Assembly (NCBI GenBank): GCA_016169945.1
Contig: JADLSH010000185.1
Location: forward strand, 682,001 to 746,000
DNA from: Trachythela sp. YZ-2020
Lineage: Eukaryota; Cnidaria; Anthozoa; Malacalcyonacea; Clavulariidae
Length of the DNA stretch: 64,000 nucleotides
Direction: 5' to 3'
Made by a program: the position numbers and the translations under genes
Notes under the pieces: generated by a model
Told to the model about the DNA's origin: nothing
Seen by the model: only the letters and a program-made list of their open reading frames with translations
Databases searched by the model: none
In this document: positions 10,006-22,168 of the stretch, piece after piece
How positions within the stretch are numbered: position 1 is the stretch's first letter
How the letters are laid out: the number at the start of each line of letters is the position of its first letter

Positions 10006-10038
10006 CACGTTCTAAAGCTAAGTGAAATATTCTATTTA
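10006..10038. repeat. inverted match to 19306-19338
   Basis: 33 bp (CACGTT...TCTATTTA) match the reverse complement of 19306-19338 at 31 of 33 positions. The two copies sit on the outer sides of the two minisatellite arrays. Confidence 0.75.
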
Positions 10039-10194
10039 GACAAAATCCTGCAAAATTTTACTATTATCTCAAATATTGACAACAAATCCAGAAAATCGAT
10101 TTTTATAATGCTATTTAGACAATATTAATCAATTTCTTGCAACGAAAAATTAGGTGTTGCTATATTCTACAAAAACGTAAATTGTTTCACCAAT

Positions 10195-10650
10195 CTTGGC
10201 TCTGCAACTGCAGTGCCAAGATTAGAGTTTGGCGTTGCAATTGCAGAGCCAAGATTGGAGTTTGGCGCTGCAATTGCAGAGCCAAGATTGGAATTTGGCG
10301 CTGCAATTGCAGAGCCAAGATTAGAGTTTGGCGTTGCAATTGCAGAGCCAAGATTGGAGTTTGGCGCTGCAATTGCAGAGCCAAGATTGGAGTTTGGCGC
10401 TGCAATTGCAGAGCCAAGATTAGAGTTTGGCGCTGCAATTGCAGAGCCTAGATTGGAGTTTGGCGCTGCAATTGCAGAGCCAAGATTGGAGTTTGGCGCT
10501 GCAATTGCAGAGCCAAGATTAGAGTTTGGCCCTGCAATTGCAGAGCCAAGATTGGAGTTTGGCGCTGCAATTGCAGAGCCAAGATTAGAGTTTGGCGCTG
10601 CAATTGCAGAGCCAAGATTGGAGTTTGGCTCTGCATTGCAGCGCCAATTT
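10195..10650 (+). repeat. 33-bp minisatellite array, forward orientation
   Basis: About 13 copies of a 33-bp unit. Each unit contains the palindrome CTGCAATTGCAG and a GCCAA...TTGGC pair, so each can fold. The first half-unit (about 10192-10212) is inverted relative to the rest. Because 33 is a multiple of 3 and the unit has no stop in several frames, long periodic open frames appear on both strands; I do not regard them as genes. The same unit recurs in inverted orientation at 18010-18920. Confidence 0.95.
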
Positions 10651-12982
10651 CAACGTTTTGATACAAAATATATAATTCAGTATTGCCTCGTCAACCTGAC
10701 AGCATTCATTCAATGGATTAACACTACAATTAGTACAGTTTTCTACCACTGAAATTGTTTTCTACATACAATTTATAGAGTTTGTGCGGAAAGTTCCACA
10801 GTGTAGAAGTGCCTTGCATGACTACACTTTTAATTTGTTTACTCAGTTTACTGTGACATGAAACCCCTAATTTGGCGTTTTGTCTCTGGCAAAGCTTCGA
10901 ATCCTGTAGTTCAAACGCAGTAAAATATATACAGTCTTTCCAAAATTCGTCAGTCCATAGCTAGTTGCCGGCCCTTTGTACCCATGGCTATCATTTCTTA
11001 TTCCACGACCGTCTCCAATATTCCACAAGGACCTTATCCTTCGCTTTTCAAGCACTTTACACAGCCACAAATCCCCCACCAACAACGAACTCCCAAATGT
11101 CATCAACATGGGCTACTCCTGAAGGCCTGACATATGGTCCTGTATACAAATGAACAAAATAACAAAACAGTGATCTTTTAATTTATATTATGAAACCAGC
11201 TAAAACAGGGAGGAGGAGGGAAGTTTCTGCGCTATAATGTACGTCCCACAGCACGCCAATTAATTAAGTCTTGCAGAAGAGTTGTGGATCTCACTGCTTC
11301 TTTTAGATTTAATCTCAAGTCTTGAACCAATCTCTGAACTGCTAGGACAGATCTATTTTAATCACGATAAGCAAATCAAGGTACAGTCGAACAGGCGGTT
11401 TTTATTTGTTTTCATACTTCAATCAAAATATTCTTTACAGTTTCGTTCAACTGATTCTTTGTATTCCTAAATCACAATTGCTCGTATAACGTAATTAAAG
11501 AAAACATAGAAATATCCATTCATTCTGATTCTTTAATTCCTATTTCCTGGGCAGACCAGGTGAAAAATATTTCACTGCACGTGAAGTGCTAATCTTTATA
11601 ACTTTATAAACAAATATATATTTCAATAAATTTACTATTTGGTCATACAGCCAAGTGTATAAAAATGGTAAACCATCTTGAATACAAGCTGACATAATAT
11701 GCATCCTAATCAAAATATCACAACGCATTCTTGTCTTGTTTTAACTCAGGATATCTTGGGTTTCAAGATGTTAATCTTCGCCTTAGGCTTTACATGATTA
11801 CGTTTCGTATTATTATTCGTGTGTTACTGTGTTTTCACCTACAGTATAGTTCGGTCGGCGACGTGTGTCCACGAATGGGCATGACAGTGTAATTTATTAA
11901 GCAATAATAACACTTATATGGCTTAAAGCGACAAGGTATATAGTCCCACAAAAATATTTTACTAGTCAGGCAATTATTTGCAAGGAAACTGGAAGGAATA
12001 TTTGACTGCAGTAAGGCAGTAATGCAGCATGAATATAATTATGGCATATCATATCATATATTAACTATGAGCATATCAACGCCACCGATCCCCGTACAGC
12101 TTCACTACAAATATTCACGTCGATCACGGTTAGTAAAGCTACTAACTGTACTTCGATTTATTAAATAAACAGACCGCCTCGCTGTTGCTATAAAAAATAT
12201 CGTTCAAGTTCACAGATAGATGAAATGAGCCGCATTATCAACTATAAAGCATTATATAAAGGTGCTTTAAAGCCCCGGTCAAACTGACGAGAGTTGCAAC
12301 TCTCGGTTAACCTCCCATGTTTCGCGCACGAATATACCTAACCTATCCTAACCAATAACTATCCTAAGCCTAACCAATATTCGTGCGCGTAACATGGGTC
12401 GGTCGCGTTTGACCTACCTATGGTTTGGCCACCCGAGGTGACCACCAACTCTCATTGATCCTAACTTTGAGCTGTTTTAAATTTTCATGAGAGTTGATGT
12501 CATGACGAGTGTTTTGTTCGCTTGACTATGGAGTATGGTTCGACCAGTTTTCAGGCAACTATATTCAGACTAAGTTTCCTACTCCATACAAAAATTAGCT
12601 TAACAAAAACACGTCATATACAAGAAAAGCTAAAATGAAAATTTAAACACTTTGTTTACTAAAATTTTAGAGTAACTTTGAGTCTTGTTCTCGTTTGACA
12701 TGGGATGCAAATTTTCGCTTGCCAACTCTAATACGAGCATCAGAATTGCTGCAACTTGCAACTGATCTCAGCGCGTCTGCGCGTGTTTCGATGTTTATAA
12801 TTAAAAAGGTTTGCGCATAAAATATGTTATGATATAGGTTTCAAAACATGAGACAACTTTCGTAAACATTTCACATTGAAATCAGTGTTTGTTGCAAGTT
12901 ACGGCAATTTTGCACTATATAGAAGTGCCTCGTTGCCATAAAAACCCTGTATATTTTTGTTCGTGTATCAATATAGACTAGG

Positions 12983-13095
12983 TTAGTTACCTTCGCTATC
13001 ATTTTCATCACTTGTATATACTATGGGAGAACAACCAACATCGCCATCGCCATCTGACGTTGAAACATCTAACTGAGTTGCTTCGTCATCTTCAT
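12983..13095 (-). CDS. possible acidic terminal exon
   Basis: On the minus strand an acceptor TTTCACAG precedes 13095. A phase-1 frame then encodes an acidic tail (DEDDEATQLDVSTSDGDGDV, later TSDENDSEGN) ending in a stop at 12985-12983. Low-complexity acidic C-termini are common, and the RecQ-like gene in this element also ends in one. Upstream exons were not found, so it could be an orphan exon of a third gene in the 20-kb element or chance. The plus strand just to the right (about 13110-13330) also has short open stretches, so the coding strand here is unsettled. Confidence 0.25.
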
Positions 13096-15419
13096 CTGTG
13101 AAATAGACGATTAGTCGACGCATCTAGTTCACCACAGCTGTCGGTATTGAAGTCAACTTCGCACAAATCACCAGTTCGTATTGAAGAAACAATTCATGCT
13201 CGACTAGATAAAGGACTCGTAATTTGCGAATCGATGTCTGGTTCGAGTAAATCACTCGTGTTTAAGTCCATTCTGTAGATGAACTGAATGTAGTTGATGA
13301 TCAGCCGGCATATACGCGTGTCTATTCAGTATTCACTAATGTCTATATGCTTTTTGAACGGCTACGCCAGACAGAATGTCGTCTGCGTGAATGCATAGTT
13401 TCAAATTGCTATTGTCTGTGCATGACATGTCATGGTGTTACAGATGCATGCAAATTGGCCTTGAGCATTGGTGTCATCATCCACACTATCACAGCGCGTG
13501 TTAGAATTATTGTAAAAGTAAAACCGTTGTCTTATTTAAATACCAGGTTCACAGGTCAGTTTTAGACCTGATAATTTTAGATTTATTTAAGCTCGCATAT
13601 AATTGTTTTGATAGCTTAGTAGAACATTCACCCCATATGACAAGCATACATATATTTTTATGCATATATATATAGTAAGACTGCACAAGGTCTATATAAG
13701 CCAGATTGCTAGACCATATAACCCATTTGTATATTCGATAATAGCATTACTATTAAGAGCAAAGGCAAACAGCAAAATGGCCAATGGTCAAATGGAGGCT
13801 TCAGTTTGAGCTATTGGAGTATTACGCAGTGTTTTGGATCTATTAATAATAAAAGTATTGGGCAGGAATTGTATCTCACATTGGCATTGTAGTTAACCAA
13901 TTTCAGTGATTTCTTATCGTCTGCGATACCAATTTGAATTATGCATGGGGGTTGTGAACTTATGTGAATTTTTTAACGCGTAAAGTTCGCAAAAATTAAC
14001 TTATAGTCTAATATAGACTTGTCATGTGCACTGACTGGCAAGTATCCAATTGCATGCCAATACTCAAATAATAGAATTTTTCGCAAAGCCAAACCGTAAC
14101 GAGGTTGGTTATTCATAGCACGCGATAGTTGGATGTTGTTCTAAAAATTGGCCAACTGATGATGTCTACTGCAACTTTCGTGTATTAATACGGCAAACAA
14201 GGAAACAGTGATAAGGCATAACTGTGTGACTGATCGCAATCGGCTCACAATTTTTGAAAATATGTGCCGGATAACTGGTAAAAGGCACTTTGATGAAACT
14301 CGAAATGTGCAGCGCAATTAGGCCCACACGCAATTTTTTCCATATATGGTATTGCTTAACCATGTTGTCGGTTCATTGGCAGTGCACCTGCTTGATGAGT
14401 CATCGATTGTAGATGTATCACATATTCAAATTACATTCATAGTAATCATAGGCATAGCGCATCAACTGATTCCAGAAGCATTGCATACACTTTGATTAGT
14501 TTGCCAGGACGATCACATCAACACTATACAACAGCAATGGCGTCCACTAAGACCAGGAAAAGAAGCGTTAATAGTGGCAAAACTGCTAATTCTGAACGCC
14601 ATGATCGTTCTTTGTACGTGGTGGTTCGTTGCTAAAGCCAGACAGCGACAGCGTTTATATCGAAAAGAGCACTGTCGTGTTACATCAGATATAAAGAAGG
14701 AACTCTTAGCTGTGGCCAAAGTGAGCGCAAGTTCAAGCCAATTTGATACTCTAAAGACAGGTAAATTATATCTAAAATAGATCCGAAATAAGGAAACATT
14801 ATTGTTTTAATATGCCGTTACGTCATGAGTTAGATTTAGTCTTATTTGTAATTGTAATAGCATAGTAGTTGAATTCACGCAAAATTTGTCTTTCTTATAG
14901 ATTGAATTTGAAGAAGCAAACAAACCGTGAAATCCAATGTTGAATTTTCAAAAGGTTCCTAAATTGGCGAGTTCACGACGGCTGTAGAGACAAAGTATTT
15001 ACTCCGGGAAGGTAGGATACTATGATTAATCTTTAAAACAATTTAAGATCTAATGCGTTACAAGTATATTATATCATATAGCGTATACTGTAGGGTCTAT
15101 CCATTGATCATATTTGTGCATTATATGAACGGTAGGCCTATATAGATATGTTTAGTTCCACTGAGCATGGTTTGTAAATACGAGTGCCCATTTGTTTTGT
15201 GAATTGTGACTTTTGTCGCAAACGCGGACAAATTAATATTATCAAACCTTCTCCATCGTCTCTCTTTTACTATGTAGATTGTAGAAACAGTTTGTTCGTA
15301 TTTAGGCTTTGGCAAGCATGTTATTTTATACTATATGCAATTATATCGGCAAACAGTCCTGTCATTTGTCAAGAAACCACATGTCATGTGCTTCGATATT
15401 AATAAAGTTGTTTATATGC
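13096..15419. other. interior of the 20-kb element, possible decayed exons
   Basis: A plus-strand frame near 14525-14769 (with RQRQRLYRKEHCRVTSDIKK) ends at a possible donor AG|GTAAAT and might be a decayed exon. I cannot assign it. The rest is AT-rich. Confidence 0.25.
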
Positions 15420-16780
15420 TCAATGACCCTTCTATGATAATATTAAGTCTCCATCGGAACCTGTCTTTATAGTGCGAACTAAAACAAATACTAAGGTATA
15501 CCAAGTTTTCTCTTTTTAATAACTAATGTGGTCAATGACAAGTTTGCAAAACATCGTTTAATAACCCTGACTAATAATGCATTGTCTATGTATGACATAT
15601 GACAGTAGGACTAACCTGATTATGGTGAGAGAGTCTAGTAAGTTATTTAACAGTTATGTACCTATAATTTGTTTCCACCCCCTCTGGAGTGTGGGCAAAA
15701 CCAAGGGAACAATTTTCCCCAGGCAACATGCGTTTGACAACAAGTTGCAGCCAGAGTGCTGGGCAATTTAGGAAATTCAACTATCTTAGCTAGAATAATG
15801 TTTCATTGTTACTGTTTTATAGCTGCTACTTAAAAAAGTAATATAAACAATGCTCATTAGTATAGCAAAGGTTTAAATTCCACGTGTACTGGTGAAATTG
15901 ACACAGAATTTTAAAATATTCAAATGCCCCGGGGTCTGCCTGCCCTTCCCCCAGGTGGTGAAATCAAATGACAGCTGCATATTTATTTTGTATTCCTATG
16001 TTCACTTGGCTTTGTCCTGCAATGCCCCATCTATAAGAACCTGTCTTGGTAACTAAAAAGCATACTGAGTTTTCTCTTTGACATTTAAACACTGAACTAA
16101 TGTGGTCCATGAGGAGTTAGCAAAAACAGTGTGTATTATATGTGATATAAATAATTGGTCTGTTTTCTTAATTAATATATAAATGCTTACGCATTAACTG
16201 GAAATGAAGATTTTCCAGCACAAAATAACCTTGCCTAGTAAATGAATTGCCTATGCCATATGACAGTAGGACTGACCTAAAATAATTTACTGGACTCTCA
16301 CTATAATCACAGCTGTGCATCTAGATAATTTGTTTCTACCCCCTCAGGAGTGCGGGCAAAACCAAGGGAGGTTTTACAACAATTTTTGCACAGGCAACAG
16401 GTGTTTGACAACAAGTTGCTGCCAGATTGCTGGGCAATTTAGGAAACTCAATCCAGGGGAACCTCATCTTGTAGTGCAGTATTTACATAGCTGTGTGGAA
16501 AATTGACACAAAAATTAAAATATTCAAGTGTCCTGGGATCTGCGGTCTGCCTGTCTTCCTTGGAGATTGGTGCATTATCTTGTGCTTGTATGTCAGAAAA
16601 CTGGACTTAATATTTTATTGGTTGCCTGGCTCTGTCACTTAGCTTTGACCCATAAGGCATAATGCATAATAATATTAATTCAGTATATATCTACATATTC
16701 TATAATAATGTCTTGGTGTGAACAAAAACATAATTTTTATTAAGTATACTAAGTTTTCTCTTTGACATTGCCTATTACCG
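15420..16780 (+). repeat. degenerate tandem repeat, about 0.6-kb unit
   Basis: Blocks recur in order: GTTTTCTCTTT near 15505, 16068 and 16753; TATGACAGTAGGACT near 15596 and 16257; a block with CAAAACCAAGGGA at 15695 and 16357; TTTGACAACAAGTTGC at 15732 and 16408; GCTGGGCAATTTAGGAAA at 15758 and 16430. Two diverged units and part of a third are present. Confidence 0.7.
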
Positions 16781-17104
16781 GAATTCAGATATCATTCCCA
16801 AAAGTACAAATCTAACCACTGAATGTAAACAATCTGGTTTATTAGGTTTTGTACAACTCATTTGTCGATGAATTAAATTGTCTGCTGTTAAACAATGTAA
16901 ACTAGGAATAATTGTGTAACAAAATTTTCGTTTCAACCTAAGTGATAAATGTTATGTATGTATCATCATTTGATTGCCCTAAATTTTCACTTAACCCATT
17001 CTGGCAGTACTCTGCCGCTGACAAGTAAAATTGTCAGAGGTTAGACATCTGAGTAAAATATTAGTATTACTATTATTCTTACCGATATTTTCTGCTTTTT
17101 TGTA

Positions 17105-17419
17105 GAGAAATGTTTACCCACCTGTTCAACCTTTCCAGTTGTGGTGACAAGAACCACCAAAGTGGTTGAAACTGATAACATATTTTTTGTGTGTGGGGAA
17201 ACGAACAGTGAGAGAAAAAGACAGTGGTATTGTATCTAAAAGGCAAAAACCAGTTAATTTATATGGGCAACTTTTAGATGCTTTTAAGGTGGACAAGTTA
17301 CTTCATGTAATTGATATGTGTAGTGGTCTGGCTTCTTGCGGAGTGACATGCCAACAAAAGGGTGTGAAATGCCTTGTACTCAAAAAGTCCCCCCCTAAAG
17401 GTTCGACTGATAAACCAAA
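17105..17419 (+). pseudogene. candidate internal exon of the DUF6589 gene
   Basis: After an acceptor-like TTTTTTGTAG (ending at about 17105) the sequence reads VVVTRTTKVVETDNIFFVCG, then shifts one frame near 17215 to VREKDSGIVSKRQKPVNLYG, DAFKVDKLLHVIDMCSGLAS and CLVLKKSPPKG. The composition is coding-like and it lies on the same strand between the first exon and the 19.4-kb exon. The frame change means decay, or two short exons. I do not recognise a domain; membership of the gene is inferred from position. Confidence 0.35.
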
Positions 17420-18009
17420 GGGTGAAACAATAATTAGTCTAAGCATCAAAGGAACGATATATTATTTGTTAGTTAATTGTTAATAGTATGATCTTGTAGT
17501 ACAGCTGGCATATTTTCCCATTACAGTTACAGCTATTTCAATTCGAGTTATTCCATGCTTCCTATACTTCTGCTTATAAGCTTGTTCTCATTGAAAGTAT
17601 TGGCAGGATTAAACCCAGGGTAGAGTATTTTAGCTAACCAAGCAAAAGTGTCTCATCTTACAAATGTTTCTTTCTCCTCGCACTTGGATTTTGCATTTAG
17701 CTTGCGAAAAACTTAAATTGAAGTAGCTGCATATATTTATATTATTCATACTCTATGTACACTATATTGAATATCAAAGCTCACAAGAGGGAAGGTTTTA
17801 CGTTGACGTCCCCGTTGATTTTAAGGTTAATATTATGACAATCGTTAGAGTACAATCTCCATCCCTTCCCATTTTCCTCACATCTGGTAAAGAGATATTT
17901 TGAAACTTTTGTGTACACTTGCAGTTTTTGCAGTGCTGAGTTGCACATCTGGTAAGAGAGCATGCATATTTTTTTGAAACACTAAAGTTTTTGCAGTGCT
18001 GAGCTCTGA
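17420..18009. other. intron sequence, nothing recognised
   Basis: AT-rich spacer before the second minisatellite. Confidence 0.35.
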
Positions 18010-18920
18010 GTCTTGCCAAACTCTGAACTTGGCTCTGCAATTGCAGTGCCAAACTCCAATCTTGGCTCTGCAATTGCAGCGCGGAATTCCAATCTTGGCT
18101 CTGCAATTGCAGCGCCAAACTCCAATCTTGGCTCTGCAATTGTAGCGCCAAACTCTAATCTTGGCTCTGCAATTGTAGCGCCAAACTCCAACCTTGGCTC
18201 TGCAATTGCAGCGCCAAACTCTAATCTTGGCTCTGCAATTGCAGCGCCAAACTCTAATCTTGGCTCTGCAATTGCAGCGCCAAACTCCAATCTTGGCTCT
18301 GCAATTGCAGCGCCAAACTCTAATCTTGGCTCTGCAATTGCAGTGCCAAACTCCAATATTGGCTCTGCAATTGCAGCGCCAAACTCTAATCTTGGCTCTG
18401 CAATTGCAGCGCCCGGCAAACTCCAATCTTGGCTCTGCAATTGCAGCGCCAAACTCTAATCTTGGCTCTGCAATTGCAGCGCCAAACTCCAATCTTGGCT
18501 CTGCAATTGCAGCGCCAAACTCCAATCTTGGCTCTGCAATTGCAGCGCCAAACTCTAATCTTGGCTCTGCAATTGCAGCGCCAAACTATAATCTTGGCTC
18601 TGCAATTGCAGTGCCAAACTCCAATATTGGCTCTGCAATTGCAGCGCCAAACTCCAATCTTGGCTCTGCTATTGCAGCGCCAAATTCTAATCTTGGCTCT
18701 GCAATTGCAGCGCCAAACTCCAATATTGGCTCTGCAATTGCAACGCCAAACTCCAATCTTGGCTCTGCTATTGCAGCGCCAAATTCTAATCTTGGCTCTG
18801 CAATTGCAGCGCCAAACTCTAATCTTGGCTCTGCAATTGCAGCGCCAAACTATAATCTTGGCTCTGCAATTGCAGCGCCAAACTGCAATCTTGGCTCTGC
18901 AATTGCAGCGCCAAACTCAA
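18010..18920 (-). repeat. 33-bp minisatellite array, inverted orientation
   Basis: About 27 copies of the same 33-bp unit as 10195-10650, in the opposite orientation, with variants (CTCCAATCTT/CTCTAATCTT, GCGCGGAATT, a 2-base insertion at about 18413). The arrays face each other across 7.4 kb. Long periodic open frames on both strands are by-products of the repeat. Confidence 0.95.
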
Positions 18921-19427
18921 GTAATTCATAATTTGAAAAAAAGAGTAATATATCTGGAATTTAGCAACGTTTTTTCTTGTATTGCTAGATTCTAGGTTTT
19001 TTGTTGAATTTCTCTTCTCCATTTTGGCTAAATATGCGTGAATTGACAAAAACCTGCATTGGCATTGTCGTTGAGAGAAAGTTCATGCAATATTTTCGAA
19101 ATTTCTTATTATCTGACAAGGTTTTCATTCTACATGTTATCATCATTTGTTGCTGATATTGACAAAATTTTAGAGATATTTCCTTTATTTTAGTTTATAG
19201 ATAAATTGTTTGCTAAAATCGTACTATATCCTAATTATTAGCAACATTGCAGTCAAATTTCGTGCTGAAAATGCAGTTTTGTTTGATATTTGACCGGAAA
19301 TTCAGTAAATAGAATATTTCACTTAGCTCTGGAACGTGTTAATATTATAATATACTTTTATAATATATAATAATATACTTTTACTTTCTGTCTAATTACT
19401 AAAATGACATGACATTTACAATTGTAG
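18921..19427. other. intron sequence with inverted-match segment
   Basis: AT-rich. It holds the 33-bp inverted match at 19306-19338 and ends in an acceptor TTTACAATTGTAG. Confidence 0.4.
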
Positions 19428-20124
19428 ATCATCATTAATTATCCAAACAGTCAAAGTAAAAGAGTCACTTTGGATGGAAAGAAAGCAGCCCTTGCAAGAC
19501 AGCTTGCCCTTAGCCCCCTAAAGAATGTTGCCACTGGTATATTAAAAATTGAAGAATGCAATGAATACATTTTTGACGAAGCTGCCAAGCTAATAACTAA
19601 AGAATTGATAAGGTTGTGCATGTTATCTCAGCCATCGATATTGAGACAAAGAGAAAAGGAACAGCTGATCACACTAAAATGGGATGCAGTTAACAATGAA
19701 CTGAAAGATAGGTGTCCATTGTTTTACAAGTTTCTAACTGCATCAGTAAGAAACCCATCTCAAGCACGAAATATATACAAGAAGGATGAAGCTATCCTGC
19801 CTCCGATGTTAGATGCAGGATGTCAGTTGATTTCAGTGTTTAATGCTGACCTTGATGCCACAAGGCGTGTAAAATCTGTTGTTTTGAAGAAGGGTGGGCT
19901 TAAGAAGGTTGGATTTAAGCGATTGTCAGCACTCAACATATGTCAGCACCTTTTACTCATTTATCCCCAGTCCTGAAGAACAAACCACCTTAAAGGAAGA
20001 GATGGTAGTACTTGTCGGTCTCAGGTGGGTCCATTACATTCCTGCTCTCTCGTGGTTGAAGGATCATCTACCTCCATGTGTTACTCATGAGAACATGGAC
20101 AAGACTAAGATGAAAACAGAAAAG
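19428..20124 (+). pseudogene. DUF6589-family gene, central exon with internal break
   Basis: The exon starts after an acceptor ending at 19427 and ends at the donor AAAAG|GTAAGT (20124/20125). The first frame encodes a charged helical region with DGKKAALARQLALSPLK, PSILRQREKEQLITLKWDAV, then VKSVVLKKGGLKKVGFKR and LSALNIC. Near 19945 it runs into a stop at 19974, while the next frame picks up FIPSPEEQTTLKEEMVVLVG and a segment ending ENMDKTKMKTEK. As I recall, DUF6589 proteins have a sizeable conserved block between these two parts, which is missing here. So the break is more than one lost base: an internal deletion plus a frame change. Splice phase to the next exon is correct (phase 0). Confidence 0.65.
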
Positions 20125-20543
20125 GTAAGTTAATGCCATAACAAAATAGATATTAATTATCATTGTTAATAATTCTGTTTGCCCTTTTCATAGTCTGATT
20201 CCAACCGCATTGTAGATCTAAATTTTTATAGGCCTTAATTCATCTAACTTCCCAATGAACAGCCTTCACTTAAACATTGAAGCACTTTATTTTCAGCTAG
20301 ATACGGTATATCCCTGAATCAAGATCCTGAATATTCCTTATCGACAGCTTCCATTGAGGAAACACACATTGAGTAGAACAGGGAAATGAGATCGCTCGTG
20401 CCAGATTTTAACCGTATTATAAAAATTAATGCCCAGCATAACATTTAAAAAAACATTGTTTAACTGGTTCAGACTTTTTAACTGGTTCAGACTTTATTAG
20501 TATATGTTGCTTTTTCAAAACACTATCACACATTCTTTCCTAG

Positions 20544-20810
20544 GTAAACCTTGGGGTCTTACACAAGAATGAACAGTACGAAGGAGATATGATTGACATT
20601 TTTTCCTTCTTGCATGAGTATGTTCCTGGACATGATGAGACTTCACCAGAAAGCAAGCCCGTAAAGGTTTTGAGCGGAGGAGACTATCTAACCTTTGAAA
20701 GGCACAAGGAAGCACAGTCAGCCATGCAAGATGCAAGGACTCCTTCTGCAAGATTGGAAGGTCTTATCCCCAAGACGGAGGACTTTCACACACAAATGGA
20801 GTGGATGCAA
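20544..20810 (+). CDS. DUF6589-family gene, penultimate exon
   Basis: This 89-codon exon has a clear acceptor (TTCTTTCCTAG) and donor (CAA|GTAAGA). Both ends are phase 0, matching the exon before (ends 20124) and after (starts 22169). It encodes MIDIFSFLHEYVPG, KVLSGGDYLTFERHKEAQSA and LEGLIPKTEDFHTQMEWMQ. The G-G-D-x-L-T-x-E-R pattern followed by L-x-x-L-I-P-x-x-x-D-F-H is a hallmark I associate with DUF6589 proteins. Function is unproven; a role as a transposase core is a hypothesis. No lesion in this exon. Confidence 0.75.
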
Positions 20811-21269
20811 GTAAGAATATAAATCGTCAATGATTAAAAAAATCAGAATTCACATATATATAATAAATAAAATCTAAAAAAATTAGCGTTGCAACACTAA
20901 TTTTCTATTTATTAAATTCGCTCTGCAAAATACATTCTTTGTATTGAGCACTCTTATATATACTACAACTGCGAAAAACTATATATATATTTCTAAAATT
21001 CATTAATTATTCATAAGCAAAATACAAAGGAAACTCATGACCTGTAACAGATCTATATATTTGATATAGACTTGCTCAAATTTTCTCTTTAATTTTTACA
21101 GCGTAAATAACATCAATCTTCAAAATTCCAACGCCAGTGAGCGTACAAAACCAGTCATTTTAAAAATTATATACAAACCTTGCAGTTAGGCCTTTATCAG
21201 ATCTACAACATTCGGCTGTGCCTCGATGTTTTAAATCAGATAAAGACCTCTCGCACGGTTTGTATATAT

Positions 21270-21273
21270 TACT

Positions 21274-21306
<33 letters not shown>

Positions 21307-21480
21307 GTGTAGGTTTAGGTCTACGAAACGCAAAGAGTGCTCGACAACATATAGTTAGAGCAAATTATAGATTTTCGCTTACCTCAAAACTTTTCTGCAA
21401 CAGGCTGTTTCATCTGTAAAAGAAAACTGCCATGTGTCTTTACCAGATGAAACAGCCTGCAAAAAGTAAGAGTTATATAG
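21270..21480 (+). repeat. (TA)n-led repeat with 16-bp hairpin
   Basis: A (TA)n run, then AGTGCTCGA, TAGAGCAAATTATAGATTTT and a perfect hairpin CAGGCTGTTTCATCTG (21401-21416 with 21444-21459). A shorter relative lies at 21600-21760 and a fragment at 9903-9965. Confidence 0.75.
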
Positions 21481-21596
21481 GTAAAAAAAATATATATATA
21501 TACATAGTCAAATCTGCAGACATGCATGTTTCATGCCGTTCAACGGCTCGCAGTGCAGCTTGTAACGCCTAGAAACTGCCAGTTTATGCATATTTA

Positions 21597-21634
<38 letters not shown>

Positions 21635-21828
21635 AGTTTAGGTCTGAAACGCAAAGAAATTATCGTGACATATAGTTAAGAGCAAATTATAGATTTTCTT
21701 TATAAAACCCGGCTGCAACAGGCTGTTTGCTCTGTAAAAGAATCATCAGGCAGTTGATGATTACAGATGAGATAAACAACTATTACAATCAAGGTAAGGA
21801 AAATCTATATATATATATATATATACTA

Positions 21829-21964
21829 CAGGCAACTCGGTGGAAATTGACAGAATTATGCAATAATTTCAGCCCCCACCCTTTCTATCCCTCTCATTTT
21901 TCACTCCCAATGTCTAGGCGTGATCTGCTAAAATAGATAGTGCTGTTTATCACCGAGTTGCCTG
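21829..21964. repeat. short inverted-repeat element (MITE-like)
   Basis: CAGGCAACTCGGTG at 21829-21842 and its exact complement at 21951-21964, next to (TA)n runs. Confidence 0.7.
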
Positions 21965-22168
21965 CAGAAACGGTTATATATACAAAAGTTTAATTGCACC
22001 GGTCCAGGTCATTATATATGTTTGCCATTCCGGAAACTGCACTTACTATACACAACCCTGCACACACACAGATAAAGTAAGTATCCCCACCATCTCGTAA
22101 TCCACTATATTTTATGATAACTTACAAGTTAATCATTGCCTGGATACATTTTTCTTGTTTTTTTTCAG

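Larger units (their letters stand above)
8847..12982. other. large intron of the DUF6589 gene, repeats only
   Basis: AT-rich. It holds a hairpin at 9937-9993, a minisatellite at 10195-10650 and short random frames. No exon was recognised. Confidence 0.35.
20825..22168. other. intron with (TA)n runs and foldbacks
   Basis: It contains a foldback at about 21167-21280 (TATACAAACC...GGTTTGTATA), two related (TA)n-led repeats (21270-21480 and 21600-21760), and a short inverted-repeat element at 21829-21964. Confidence 0.6.

Noticed and set aside
10137..10752. Long periodic open frames over the 33-bp repeat (EPRLEFGAAIA-type and others)
   Set aside because: The unit is 33 bp, a multiple of 3, and lacks stops in several frames on both strands, so long frames arise automatically. 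There is no start context or non-repeat domain.
17878..18995. Periodic open frames on both strands over the second minisatellite, up to 245 codons
   Set aside because: Same reason as for the first array: overlapping repeat-derived frames on both strands.
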